From: Aurantimonas manganoxydans SI85-9A1
GTDB taxonomy: Bacteria; Pseudomonadota; Alphaproteobacteria; Rhizobiales; Rhizobiaceae
Length of the DNA stretch: 64,000 bases
Assembly (NCBI RefSeq): GCF_000153465.1
Contig: NZ_CH672387.1
Span: 3,999,955 to 4,063,954 of the forward strand
Direction: 5' to 3'
The translations under genes were made by a program, and so were the position numbers. The notes under the pieces are model-generated. The model was not told the DNA's origin. It saw only the letters and a program-made list of their open reading frames with translations, and made no database searches. Positions within the stretch are counted from its first letter, which is position 1; every line of letters starts with the position of its first letter. This document shows, in pieces, positions 11,860 to 22,369 of this stretch.

Positions 11860-11934
11860 TTAGAGGACGCCGAGCAGCGACAGGACGATGGCGACGACGA
11901 CGACCAGGCCGACGAGATAGATGATGCTGTTCAT
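11860..11934 (-). CDS. 24-residue hydrophobic membrane peptide
   Basis: Encodes a very short protein beginning MNSIIYLVGLVVVVAIV and ending LSLLGVL, a single membrane helix with almost no tails. It has a good ribosome site (GAAGGAG, about seven bases before the ATG). Similar tiny single-helix proteins of this pattern are, as far as I recall, annotated as hypothetical in many Rhizobiales genomes. The function is unknown. It points away from dnaK, so it is a separate transcript. It is too short for most gene finders. Confidence 0.6.
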   Translation of the reverse strand: MNSIIYLVGLVVVVAIVLSLLGVL

Positions 11935-12251
11935 GGCTTGTCTCCTTCAGACCGGCAGGAGGCGGACCATCCGCGCGCCGGCGTATTCGGTGGGGTAAGT
12001 CCCGACCGTCCGTTGCGGTTCCAACCATTTTCGGATTCAGCCGCCCCAAGGCCCGGGGAAAGCGAACTCACGAAAGCGCGACCGTCCGTCTTGCACCCCC
12101 AAATGCCACTTCATATATACCCGCCAGCCCCGCCGAAGCCGGCGACGCAGTCGTTTCGGCCCTGCGGTTCATCCCAGAATTTCCAGGGGCTGCCCAATCC
12201 GGAATGCCTCTTCGAGGGTCCCGGGCGGCTCGCTAAACAAGGAGACTATGC
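11935..12251. other. 317-base spacer upstream of dnaK
   Basis: Divergent region between the 24-residue peptide gene and dnaK. It holds a candidate heat-shock promoter at 12090-12119. An open frame running through it on the plus strand is antisense to the peptide gene and has no coding character. No CIRCE-type inverted repeat was seen. Confidence 0.5.
12090..12119 (+). promoter_or_regulatory. Candidate sigma-32 type promoter for dnaK
   Basis: CTTGCA at 12090-12095 followed 16 bases later by CATATATA (12112-12119). CTTG as a -35 element and an AT-rich -10 are what alphaproteobacterial heat-shock promoters show, but the CCCC part of the -10 is displaced. It lies about 130 bases before the dnaK ATG. 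This is pattern matching only. Confidence 0.4.
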
Positions 12252-14180
<1,929 letters not shown>

Positions 14181-14236
14181 TCCATCAGGCAACGGGCAGG
14201 CCGGATCGGCCTGTCCCCCCGATCGCCAAGACCTGC

Positions 14237-14266
14237 AAAGCCCCGGCCCCCGTGCCGGGGCTTTGT
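14237..14266 (+). terminator. Rho-independent terminator after dnaK
   Basis: AAAGCCCCGGC (14237-14247) pairs with GCCGGGGCTTT (14254-14264), 11 base pairs including the A/T ends, six-base loop, followed by GTCGTT. The A and T ends make it work on either strand in principle. Confidence 0.8.
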
Positions 14267-14419
14267 CGTTCGGGCACCACATCGGTCCCGAGGAGCGCGG
14301 CGTTTACCGTTAATTCATCCTTGGCTTGCAGGCTGCGGTGTCTCGCGCGCCTATGGGCTCGGCGGACAGGGCGCGCGGCGCAAGGCCCCCGTTCCGATCG
14401 GGTCGCGACAGGAGCAGCC

Positions 14420-15502
14420 ATGCACTTCCGTGTCTTCGATTGCTGGCGTCTGACCGCAGCGATGTTGATCATGGCCTATCACTTCCTGTTCTTCGCGCCC
14501 TACGGCGTCGAGGCCGGTACGCAGTTCCTGCACCGGTTGCTGCCGCTGCTCGACATGTTCTTCATGATCTCGGGCTTTCTGATCGCCAGCCGCTACGCGA
14601 CCCGCATCGCCTCGGTCGCCGACTACGCCAATTTCATGCGCCGGCGCATCGCGCGGCTCTATCCGCTGCATTTCCTGACCACGATGTTCTTCGCCGCCAT
14701 CGCGCTGGTGGCGCTGGTCGTCGGCTCGGCCCACCATCCCTGGGCCCGCGACCTCGCGGCGCTGCCGCTGCACCTTCTCGCCCTCCACGGTCTCGGCACG
14801 ACGGACGAGCTGGCGCTCAACTATCCGTCCTGGTCGGTGAGTGCGGAATTCTTCGCCTATGCGCTGTTCCCGGTCATCCTCCTGGCGTTCCGCTGGAAGG
14901 GGCTCGCCGGATTGTTCGCGCTGCTGGCGGTCTGGGTCGGCGGGCTGGAATACGCCTCCTGGCGTGGCGTGTTTCCCTCCGGCCACTGGACCGGCGCCGA
15001 CACGATGGGCGCCTACCGCGCCTTTGCCGACTTCATCGCCGGCTCGGCGATCGCCGTCGTCGTCGGGCGGCGGATGATCTCCATTACCGCCCACTGGCCC
15101 GGCATCGTCCTCAGCGTCGCGGCCGTCGCGGCGATGATCCTGCAGGCGCCGCCCTACCCGACGCTCCTGCTGCTGGCGCTGGCGCTGACCGCCACGGCAC
15201 TGGCCGAGACGGCCCGGCCGGACTCCACCGCCATGCTGGCACCGCTGATGCCGGTGACGCGGGTGTCCTTCGGGATCTATCTCCTGCATCCCGTCATGGA
15301 GTTCGTCTTCCTGACGGTGATCTGGCAGCGCGTGCTGGAGCCCCTCGGGATCATCAGTTTCTACGTCTACTGGACCCTGCCGATGGTCGCGACGGTGGCC
15401 GTGGCGATGCTCTCCGACCACTTCGTCGAGCGCCGGTTCGGCGGCTGGATCGCCGGTCCGCGCCGGCCCGAAGGCAAGCCCGCGCGCATGGCCTCGGCCT
15501 GA
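14420..15502 (+). CDS. Acyltransferase family 3 membrane protein
   Basis: 360 residues, multi-spanning. Acyltransferase-3 (OafA/ExoZ/NodX type) proteins move acyl groups onto cell-surface sugars at the inner membrane. Seen here: the N-terminal FRVFDCWRLTAAMLIMAYHF with the conserved His in the first helix, DMFFMISGFLIASRY, FMRRRIARLYPLHFLT (arginine-rich loop typical of the family), NYPSWSVSAEFFAY, and ISFGIYLLHP near the end. Start placed at MHFRVFDCW behind AGGAG; earlier in-frame codons are non-family. Its place between dnaK and dnaJ is unusual and it has no evident link to the chaperones. Confidence 0.88.
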   Translation: MHFRVFDCWRLTAAMLIMAYHFLFFAPYGVEAGTQFLHRLLPLLDMFFMISGFLIASRYATRIASVADYANFMRRRIARLYPLHFLTTMFFAAIALVALVVGSAHHPWARDLAALPLHLLALHGLGTTDELALNYPSWSVSAEFFAYALFPVILLAFRWKGLAGLFALLAVWVGGLEYASWRGVFPSGHWTGADTMGAYRAFADFIAGSAIAVVVGRRMISITAHWPGIVLSVAAVAAMILQAPPYPTLLLLALALTATALAETARPDSTAMLAPLMPVTRVSFGIYLLHPVMEFVFLTVIWQRVLEPLGIISFYVYWTLPMVATVAVAMLSDHFVERRFGGWIAGPRRPEGKPARMASA

Positions 15503-15504
15503 GC

Positions 15505-15530
15505 CGCAAAGGAAGCCGCGGTTCCTTTCG
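15505..15530 (+). terminator. Possible hairpin terminator after the acyltransferase gene
   Basis: AAAGGAA (15508-15514) pairs with TTCCTTT (15522-15528) across a seven-base loop; flanking CCG/CGG can extend the stem past one bulge. There is no T-run after it, so it may be an attenuator or nothing. Confidence 0.4.
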
Positions 15531-15652
15531 GGACGCCGCTATGGTATCGCGCCCCAACCGTTCCTACATCGAAGGCATGTTGTCGCGGGCGCGGCGGGCG
15601 AAAGCTCCTGCTGCCGCGCAAATCGTCTGTCCAGAACCCATGGAAGTCCTGA

Positions 15653-16795
15653 ATGAAGGCCGATTACTACGAGATGCTCGGCGTGCCCCGCGATGTCGAC
15701 GAAAAGGGGCTGAAGTCCGCGTTTCGCAAGCTCGCGATGCAGTATCACCCCGACCGCAATCCCGGAAACGCGGACGCCGAGGTGAAGTTCAAGGAACTCG
15801 GTGAAGCCTATGAGGTCCTGAAGGACGGGCAGAAGAGGGCCGCCTACGACCGCTTCGGTCATGCCGCCTTCCAGAATGGCGGCGGCGGCAATGCCGGCTT
15901 CCGTGGCGATTTCTCCTCCTCCATGGCCGACATCTTCGACGACATCTTCGGCGAGATGATGGGCGGGCGCGCCCGCGCCGGACGCCAGCCCGGCAACGGC
16001 CGCGAGCGCGGTTCGGATCTGCGCTACAACATGGAAATCAGCCTCGAAGAGGCCTATGACGGCAAGACTGCCGAGATCGGCGTGCCGACGACGATCCAGT
16101 GCGACGAATGCACCGGCAGCGGCGCCAAGCCCGGCACCAGCCCGAAGACCTGTCCCACCTGCGCCGGTGTCGGCCGCGTCCGCGCCGCCCAGGGCTTCTT
16201 CTCCATCGAGCGCACCTGTCCGAACTGCCAGGGTCGCGGCCAGGTCATCGCCGACCCCTGCGGCAAGTGCGGCGGCGATGGCCGGCTGCCGGAAGAGCGC
16301 AGCCTGTCGGTCAACATTCCGGCCGGTATCGAGGACGGCACCCGCATCCGCCTTGCCGGCGAAGGCGAGGCGGGCCTGCGCGGCGGACCGCCGGGCGATC
16401 TCTACATCTTCCTGTCGGTGAAGCCGCACGAATTCATGCAGCGCGACGGCGCCGACCTGTTCTGCCAGGTGCCGCTGTCGATGGTGACCGCCGCGCTGGG
16501 TGGTCATTTCGACGTCTCGACGCTGGACGGCAACACCACCCGCGTGAAGGTGCCCGAGGGCACCCAGACCGGCAAGCAGTTCCGGGTGAAGGGCAAGGGC
16601 ATGCCGGTGCTGCGCTCGCCGCAGGTGGGCGACCTGTTCATCCAGGTCTCCGTCGAGACGCCGCAGAACCTGTCGCGCCGTCAGCGCGAACTGCTGGAGG
16701 AATTCGAGGAGATTTCCTCTTCCGACAATTCTCCGCAGTCCACAGGCTTCTTCTCGCGGATGAAGGAGTTCTTCGAGGGGTTGAGTGAAAATTGA
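15653..16795 (+). CDS. dnaJ: Chaperone DnaJ (Hsp40)
   Basis: 380 residues, full-length type I J-protein that stimulates DnaK ATPase. J-domain with YHPDRNPG (HPD motif near residue 33), a glycine/phenylalanine-rich linker with [13 protein letters not shown], then four zinc-binding repeats ([32 protein letters not shown]) and a C-terminal substrate-binding domain. 150 bases separate it from the acyltransferase gene, enough for its own promoter. It is followed by methyltransferase genes, as is common in Rhizobiales. Confidence 0.97.
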   Translation: MKADYYEMLGVPRDVDEKGLKSAFRKLAMQYHPDRNPGNADAEVKFKELGEAYEVLKDGQKRAAYDRFGHAAFQNGGGGNAGFRGDFSSSMADIFDDIFGEMMGGRARAGRQPGNGRERGSDLRYNMEISLEEAYDGKTAEIGVPTTIQCDECTGSGAKPGTSPKTCPTCAGVGRVRAAQGFFSIERTCPNCQGRGQVIADPCGKCGGDGRLPEERSLSVNIPAGIEDGTRIRLAGEGEAGLRGGPPGDLYIFLSVKPHEFMQRDGADLFCQVPLSMVTAALGGHFDVSTLDGNTTRVKVPEGTQTGKQFRVKGKGMPVLRSPQVGDLFIQVSVETPQNLSRRQRELLEEFEEISSSDNSPQSTGFFSRMKEFFEGLSEN

Positions 16796-16913
16796 TCCGC
16801 GACATGTTTATTGAGACGCAGAGCGCATCGACGGCTGCGTCGTAAAGCCGTTACACAGGCACGGCATCACGTGTTGCCGGACCTCGGCCGTCGGGCCGGA
16901 CTGGAGGACACGA

Positions 16914-17540
16914 GTGTTGGGAACCCCGGAGCCGCGCCAAGCCACCCCGCTGCGCAAGCGCAAGAAGGTCAGCGACGAGGCGCGTTTTTTCCGGGGATGG
17001 CTGCAGCGGCCACTGGTGATGGGGGCGGTGTCGCCCTCCTCGCGCACGCTCGGCAGGGCCATGGCCGCCTATGTGCCCGATCCCGCCGATTTCGACGCGG
17101 ATTCTCGCGTTCTCGAACTGGGTCCCGGCACCGGCGTCGTCACCCAGTGCCTCGTCGACCAGGGCGTGCCGGAAGCTGCCCTCGTCCTCGTCGAATATTC
17201 CCCCGAATTCTGCATCCTGCTGCGGGCGCGCTTTCCCGCCGCGCTGGTCATCCAGGGCGATGCCTACGCGCCCAGCGCCGCGGTGACCCGTGCGATGGAC
17301 GGAAAACGCCTGGAAGCCGTGGTTTCCAGCCTGCCGCTGTTCACCAAGCCGGACGCCAAGCGCGAGGCCGTCATCGGCGGTTCGCTGTCGCGCATGGCCC
17401 GCGGCGCGCCCTTCATCCAGTTTTCCTACGCGCTGACCATGCCGGTGAAACCCGAGCGGATCGGCGCCGAACTGATCACCAGCCCGTGGATCAAGCGCAA
17501 CCTGCCGCCCGCCCGCGTGTTGGTGTATCGATCCGCCTGA
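16914..17540 (+). CDS. PmtA-like phospholipid N-methyltransferase, copy 1
   Basis: 208 residues, GTG start seven bases after GGAGG. SAM-dependent methyltransferase of the Sinorhizobium/Rhodobacter PmtA type: the N-terminal FFRGWLQRPLVMGAVSPSS block, the SAM loop VLELGPGTGVVT (about residues 66-77), VVSSLPLF after strand 4, and the ending LPPARVLVYR all fit. PmtA converts phosphatidylethanolamine towards phosphatidylcholine at the inner-membrane face. A pmtA gene next to dnaJ is a known Rhizobiales arrangement. Whether this copy does one or all three methylations is not visible. A paralogue follows 30 bases downstream. Confidence 0.85.
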   Translation: MLGTPEPRQATPLRKRKKVSDEARFFRGWLQRPLVMGAVSPSSRTLGRAMAAYVPDPADFDADSRVLELGPGTGVVTQCLVDQGVPEAALVLVEYSPEFCILLRARFPAALVIQGDAYAPSAAVTRAMDGKRLEAVVSSLPLFTKPDAKREAVIGGSLSRMARGAPFIQFSYALTMPVKPERIGAELITSPWIKRNLPPARVLVYRSA

Positions 17541-17570
17541 CGGCGGCAGCATCACGGGAGAGGACGGCAG

Positions 17571-18212
17571 ATGGCGGGCAACGGCGCACGGGGCGAGACG
17601 ACGCAGGCAGGTGAACGCTACGAAGGCGACTGGGCGCGCTTCTTCGCCAACTGGGTTCGCCATCCGGTGAAGATGGGTGCGGTCGCCCCCTCCAGCCGGG
17701 CTTACTGCAACATGATGGTCCGGCACGCCACGATCGATCTCGACGGACCGATCCTGGAACTGGGACCCGGCCTCGGCGTCGTCACCCGCACCCTGCTCGA
17801 GCATGGCGTCGCCCCTGAGCGCATCACCTCGATCGAGTATGATTCCGAGTTCGCCCGGCAGCTCCAGCGCCGCTTTCCCGGCGTCAACGTCATCAACGGC
17901 GACGGCTTCGACCTCGACCGGACCCTCGGCGGTCGCCGGGACGAAAAATTCGCCGCGATCCTGATGGCCATCCCGATCGTCAGCTTCTCGCAGGAAAAGC
18001 GCCAGGCGCTGTTCACCGACTATCTGTCGCGGCTCATGCCCGGCGGCAATCTGACGGAGCTGTCCTACATGCTCACCCCGCCCGTGAGGCCGGTTCCGGG
18101 CGTGTTCTCGGTGTCGTCCTCGCCGCGGGTCTGGAACAACATCCCGCCCGCCCGGGTGTGGATCTACTCGCAGGACACGGCCCCGGCAGAGAATGCGGCG
18201 TCGGCTTCGTGA
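17571..18212 (+). CDS. PmtA-like phospholipid N-methyltransferase, copy 2
   Basis: 213 residues and the same fold and blocks as its upstream neighbour: WARFFANWVRHPVKMGAVAPSS, ILELGPGLGVVT, FAAILMAIPIVSF and NIPPARVWIYSQ. The two differ in most positions, so this is an old duplication or a separate acquisition. PmtA family members can have different methylation steps, so the pair could split the three methylations of phosphatidylethanolamine; that is inference. The GTGA overlap with the following FMN reductase gene implies one transcript. Confidence 0.82.
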   Translation: MAGNGARGETTQAGERYEGDWARFFANWVRHPVKMGAVAPSSRAYCNMMVRHATIDLDGPILELGPGLGVVTRTLLEHGVAPERITSIEYDSEFARQLQRRFPGVNVINGDGFDLDRTLGGRRDEKFAAILMAIPIVSFSQEKRQALFTDYLSRLMPGGNLTELSYMLTPPVRPVPGVFSVSSSPRVWNNIPPARVWIYSQDTAPAENAASAS

Positions 18213-18793
18213 GCGCCAACATCCTCGTCCTGCCGGGTTCGCTGCGGCTTGCCTCGCACAATCGCAAGCTGGCCGCCGAGGCGACCCGCATGCTGGCGCT
18301 GTCCGACGCGGTGGTGACCCGGCTCGATCTCGCCGATTATCCACTGCCGCTCTATGACGGCGACCACGAACAGGACAACGGCATTCCCGAGAACGCCGTC
18401 CTGCTCGCCCACCGCATCGCGGTGCAGGACGGGCTGCTTCTGGTCAGCCCCGAATACAATCACTCGATCCCGGCGGTGTTGAAGAACGCCATCGACTGGG
18501 CAAGCCGCGTACGCAAGGTGCAGGGCCGGCCCGTGCAGCCCTTCAAGGGGCTGGTGGTGGGCCTTGCCTCGGCGTCGCCCGGCCGCTTTGGCGGGGCGCG
18601 CGGCCTCGAAGCCCTGCGGCTGGTGATGCGGGCGCTGGGCGCCGAGGTGCTCACCCAGCAATGCAGCGTCGCCGACGCGGCCAACGGCTTCGACGAAAAC
18701 GGCCGCCTGTCCGACGACATTGCTCGCACCTCGCTGGAATCGCTGGTCGACAAGCTGCTCGACACCTCGCGCAGCCTCAGCCGTCGCGGCTGA
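18209..18793 (+). CDS. NADPH-dependent FMN reductase family protein
   Basis: 194 residues from a GTG that overlaps the previous stop by four bases. Flavodoxin-like reductase: phosphate-binding loop LPGSLRLASHNRKLA at the N-terminus, SPEYNHSIPAVLKNAIDW (the family signature that stacks the flavin and forms the dimer) and ASPGRFGGARG. Such proteins reduce FMN, quinones, azo dyes or metals using NAD(P)H in the cytosol; the physiological electron acceptor here is unknown. Confidence 0.85.
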   Translation: MSANILVLPGSLRLASHNRKLAAEATRMLALSDAVVTRLDLADYPLPLYDGDHEQDNGIPENAVLLAHRIAVQDGLLLVSPEYNHSIPAVLKNAIDWASRVRKVQGRPVQPFKGLVVGLASASPGRFGGARGLEALRLVMRALGAEVLTQQCSVADAANGFDENGRLSDDIARTSLESLVDKLLDTSRSLSRRG

Positions 18794-18894
18794 CGCGGTC
18801 CGCCGAACGCCGAACGCGGCGAGCGCCGCGGGTTGGAACCGGGCACGGGCGCCGCGAATTTCGGTTCGAACAGCCGACGGCAAGGGAACGCGAC

Positions 18895-19500
18895 ATGAGC
18901 ATCGACCCGGACCATCCGCAGACGCTGCGTCCGCGGGATCTCCAGCGCACGGTGGAACGCCATCTCCACGACCACTGGAAATCCTACGCCTTCCAGGGCG
19001 GCCTGATGGTGGTCGTCGGCGTTCTGGCGATCCTCGCCCCCTTTGCGGCGACACTGGCGACGACCTTGCTGTTCGGCTGGCTGCTGATCTTCGCCGGCAT
19101 CGTCGGTGCCGTCAGCGCGTTCCGCGCGAAGGGCGCACCGGGTTTCTGGTCCAGCCTCCTCCTGTCGCTGCTGGCGGTCGCGCTGGGCGCCGTCATCATC
19201 TACGATCCGGTGGCCGGCTCGATCACCCTGACCTGGATGCTGAGCTTCTATTTCCTGTTGTCCGGCGTGTTCAACTTCTCCATCGCCCGCGCCTTCCAGC
19301 CGTCGACCGGGCGGTTCTGGCTGCTGGTGGTCTCCGGCATCGTCGATATCGTGCTGGCGGCCTTCCTGATCCTCGGTCTTCCGGGCACCGCGGTCTGGGC
19401 CGTCGGCCTTTTCCTCGGCATCTCGCTGATCACGTCGGGCATGGCGCTCCTGTTCTCGGCGCTCGACGCGCGCAACAACGCGCCCACCCGGGGGACATGA
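18895..19500 (+). CDS. HdeD-family (DUF308) membrane protein
   Basis: 201 residues. After a hydrophilic N-terminus (MSIDPDHPQTLRPRDLQRTV) come six membrane helices in the paired short pattern of HdeD/DUF308, including LMVVVGVLAILAP, LLFGWLLIFAGIV and FYFLLSGVFNFSIARAF. HdeD of E. coli is linked to acid tolerance; no biochemical role is established for the family. Start chosen at the codon behind AAGGGAACG. The next gene begins two bases after its stop. Confidence 0.8.
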   Translation: MSIDPDHPQTLRPRDLQRTVERHLHDHWKSYAFQGGLMVVVGVLAILAPFAATLATTLLFGWLLIFAGIVGAVSAFRAKGAPGFWSSLLLSLLAVALGAVIIYDPVAGSITLTWMLSFYFLLSGVFNFSIARAFQPSTGRFWLLVVSGIVDIVLAAFLILGLPGTAVWAVGLFLGISLITSGMALLFSALDARNNAPTRGT

Positions 19501-19501
19501 C

Positions 19502-20149
19502 ATGAGCCGATCGCAGGAGGATCTGGTCGCGCGCCTTCTGGAGCGCAGCAATGGCGCGACCTTTGCCGACGATCTGGGGGTCGATCTCGGCCGCAATGAG
19601 CCGATGGGGCTGTTCCTGTGGCTGGTCGCCGCGAACCTGTCGTCGGCGCGCATTTCCGCCGATCAGGCGCTGCGCGCGGCCAAGGCCCTGAAGGATGCCG
19701 GGCTGACGACCGCGCAGCACATGGCCGATGCGACCTGGAAGGAGCGCGTCGTCATCCTCAACCGCAACGGCTATGCGCGCTTCGACGAGAAGACCTCGCG
19801 CTTCCTGCAGGACATGGCCGACCACTGCCTGGCCGAATATGACGGCGACCTGCGCAAGCTGCGCGCGGCGGCCGGACAGGAACCGGCCGAGGAGCGCCGG
19901 CTCCTGAATGCCTTCAAGGGCATCGGCGATGTCGGCGTCGACATCTTCTTCCGCGAGGTGCAGATCGCCTGGGAGGAGATCTATCCCTTTGCCGACAAGC
20001 GCGCGCTCAAGGCTGCCGAAGAGCTCGGCCTCGGCAAGGATGCCGAGACCCTGGCCGATCTCGTCCCGAAGCAACGCTTTCCGGCGCTCCTGGCGGCGCT
20101 TCTCAAGGCCGATCTCGACAAGGCGCTCGACGAGATCGCGAAGGGCTGA
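19502..20149 (+). CDS. Endonuclease III-like (HhH-GPD fold) protein
   Basis: 215 residues. LFLWLVAANLSSARISADQA aligns by pattern with the helix block of endonuclease III, and LLNAFKGIGDVGVDIFFREV with its helix-hairpin-helix (LPGVGRKTANVVL). The catalytic Lys of the bifunctional enzymes, next to the hairpin, is replaced (GIGDVG); an Asp (FADKRALKAAEELGL) lies where the essential Asp is expected; and no C-terminal iron-sulphur cysteines exist. It could therefore be a monofunctional base glycosylase or a non-catalytic relative. It is likely co-transcribed with the HdeD-like gene. Confidence 0.6.
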   Translation: MSRSQEDLVARLLERSNGATFADDLGVDLGRNEPMGLFLWLVAANLSSARISADQALRAAKALKDAGLTTAQHMADATWKERVVILNRNGYARFDEKTSRFLQDMADHCLAEYDGDLRKLRAAAGQEPAEERRLLNAFKGIGDVGVDIFFREVQIAWEEIYPFADKRALKAAEELGLGKDAETLADLVPKQRFPALLAALLKADLDKALDEIAKG

Positions 20150-20158
20150 ACCCCGGCG

Positions 20159-20914
20159 TCAGACGTGCTGGCCGCCATTGATGTGCAGTTCGGAGCCGGT
20201 GACGTAGGACGCCTGCCCCGAACACAGGAAGTAGATCACGTCGGCGACTTCCGCGGTCTGGCCGAGGCGGCGCAGCGGGATGTCGTCGATCATCTTCTCG
20301 GTGCCCGGCGACAGGATCGCCGTCTCGATCTCGCCCGGCGCGATGGCATTGACCCGGATGCCGGCCGGGCCGAAATCATGGGCCATCTCGCGGGTCAGCG
20401 AGTTCAGCGCCGCCTTCGACGTGGCATAGGCCGTCCCGGCGAAGGGATGCACCCGGCCGCCGGCGATCGAGGTGATGTTGACGATCGAGCCCCGCGCCTT
20501 GGACAATTCCTTGAACAGGCCGCGCGCCAGCATGATCGGGGCGAAGAAGTTCACCTGGAACACGTCGCGCCACGCATGCATGGGTGTGCGGATCGAATCC
20601 ATCCGCGAGCCGCCCTCGCCCTTGGGCGAGATCGCCGCGTTGTTCACCAGCGCATGCAGTTCCGAGCCGTTGGCCTCCAGCCGGCGCCGGATCTCCGACA
20701 CGGCGAAGCCGACATCCTCCTGATCCGACAGGTCGACCCGGATGTGATCCTCGGGCCCGGCCGGCCACGGGCAGTCGTCGGAGAAATCCTGACGTGAGCA
20801 GGTGATCACCCGCCAGCCTTCGCGGGAGAAGCGCTTAACGGTCGCGTGACCGATGCCCCGCGACGCGCCGGTCAGAACCAGCGTCTTGCGGTCGTCATGC
20901 GCTGTATCCGCCAT
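20159..20914 (-). CDS. SDR family oxidoreductase
   Basis: 251 residues. Classical short-chain dehydrogenase with TGASRGIGHATVKRF, NNAAISPKGEGG, catalytic Ser in NITSIAGG, YATSK (Tyr and Lys), and PGEIETAI. Its C-terminus is SYVTGSELHINGGQHV, the standard FabG-like ending. Substrate unknown. It is convergent with the endonuclease-like gene with nine bases between stops, and divergent from the ynjB-type gene. Confidence 0.88.
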   Translation of the reverse strand: MADTAHDDRKTLVLTGASRGIGHATVKRFSREGWRVITCSRQDFSDDCPWPAGPEDHIRVDLSDQEDVGFAVSEIRRRLEANGSELHALVNNAAISPKGEGGSRMDSIRTPMHAWRDVFQVNFFAPIMLARGLFKELSKARGSIVNITSIAGGRVHPFAGTAYATSKAALNSLTREMAHDFGPAGIRVNAIAPGEIETAILSPGTEKMIDDIPLRRLGQTAEVADVIYFLCSGQASYVTGSELHINGGQHV

Positions 20915-21057
20915 TGATAGAGGCCCTCTTCGAAACTCGAAATCCGCGCCCGGCGATCACGGAATGATCAACTTGTCCGATGGCGCGCGACATGCGGTTG
21001 CTTCTAGCACGTTCGCCGATGCACATAGGCGTTCCGGGAAGCGGAGACGAACAATTG

Positions 21058-22302
21058 ATGGTGCGTGTCGGCAAAAATGCTCGTCTCGTCGCAAGACAGT
21101 GCGTCGCTGCTCTGGCGACGGCCCTGCTGCTGGCAGCGCCTGCCCGCGCCGCCGATCCCGATCCGTCCGACTGGCCCGCGGTTCTCGACGCCGCCAAGGG
21201 GCAGACCGTCTATTTCAATGCCTGGGGCGGCTCGCAGAACATCAATGATTACATCGGCTGGGTCGCCGACACGGTGAAGGACCGCTTCGGCGTCACCCTG
21301 CAGCACGTCAAGCTCGACGACACCGCCAACGCCGTGGCCGCGGTCGTGGCGGAAAAGGCGGCCGGCAAGGATACGGGCGGCTCGGTCGACCTCGTCTGGA
21401 TCAATGGCGAGAACTTCGTCTCCATGCAGGAGCAGGGCCTCCTGGCCGAGGGCTTCGCCACCGCGCTGCCCAACTGGGAATTCGTCGATATCGACAATCC
21501 CAGCGTGACCACGGACTTCACCGTCCCGACCGAGGGCCAGGAATCGCCCTGGGGCGGCGCCAAGATGGTGTTCTTCGCCGATACCGCCCGCAGCGGCGCC
21601 ATCGCCGAGATGCCGCAGGACACCGACGCGTTGCTGGAATGGGCCAAGGCCCATCCCGGCCAGTTCTCCTATCCGGCGCCGCCGGACTTCATCGGCTCGA
21701 GCTTCCTGAAGCAGGTGTTGATCGAGCAGGCGCCCGACGCCGCCGTGCTGCAGGAGGCCGCGACCGACGCGAATTTCGCCGAAGCGACGGCGCCTTTATG
21801 GGCCTGGCTCGACGCGATTCGCCCGGTGCTGTGGCGCGAGGGGCGCGACTATCCGCAGAACTACCCGGCCATGAAGCAGCTTCTGGGCGACGGCGAACTC
21901 GGCATCATCTTCGCCTTCAACCCGTCCGAGGCCTCGGCCGGCATCGCCGCCGGCGAACTGCCGGACACCGTGCGCTCCTTCACCTTTCCCGGCGGCACGC
22001 TCGGCAACAGCCATTTCGTCGCCATTCCGTACAATTCCTCGGCCAAGGCCGGCGCGATGGTGGTTGCCGACTTCCTGATCTCGCCGGAAGCGCAGTTGCG
22101 CAAGGAAGATCCTGCCTATTGGGGCGACCCGACGGTGCTCGCCATGGACCGGCTGGCTGCGGCCGATCGCGCGGCCTTCGCCGCCATCGACCGGGGCGTC
22201 GCCACGCTGCCCCCGTCCGGGCTCGGTCCGGTCCTGCCGGAACCCCACGCCTCCTGGATGACCCGCATCGAGGACGAGTGGAAGCGCCGCTACGGCGGCT
22301 GA
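21058..22302 (+). CDS. ABC transporter substrate-binding protein, YnjB type
   Basis: 414 residues with a Sec signal peptide (hydrophobic core CVAALATALLLAAP, cleavage near ARAAD). The mature protein has the YnjB pattern: VYFNAWGGSQNINDYIGW near the N-terminus, VDLVWINGENF, SPWGGAKMVFF, and LDAIRPVLWREGRDYP. Periplasmic ligand carrier for the permease and ATPase encoded next. The ligand of YnjBCD systems is not settled (spermidine/putrescine or thiamine-like cations have been proposed by similarity). Start chosen at MVRVGKNARL, which gives a normal signal peptide. Confidence 0.85.
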   Translation: MVRVGKNARLVARQCVAALATALLLAAPARAADPDPSDWPAVLDAAKGQTVYFNAWGGSQNINDYIGWVADTVKDRFGVTLQHVKLDDTANAVAAVVAEKAAGKDTGGSVDLVWINGENFVSMQEQGLLAEGFATALPNWEFVDIDNPSVTTDFTVPTEGQESPWGGAKMVFFADTARSGAIAEMPQDTDALLEWAKAHPGQFSYPAPPDFIGSSFLKQVLIEQAPDAAVLQEAATDANFAEATAPLWAWLDAIRPVLWREGRDYPQNYPAMKQLLGDGELGIIFAFNPSEASAGIAAGELPDTVRSFTFPGGTLGNSHFVAIPYNSSAKAGAMVVADFLISPEAQLRKEDPAYWGDPTVLAMDRLAAADRAAFAAIDRGVATLPPSGLGPVLPEPHASWMTRIEDEWKRRYGG

Positions 22303-22369
22303 TGACCCGCACGGACGCCCCCGCTCGAACGCCCGGTCTACCTCAGAGGGCGCCCGGCGGGCTGACTCC

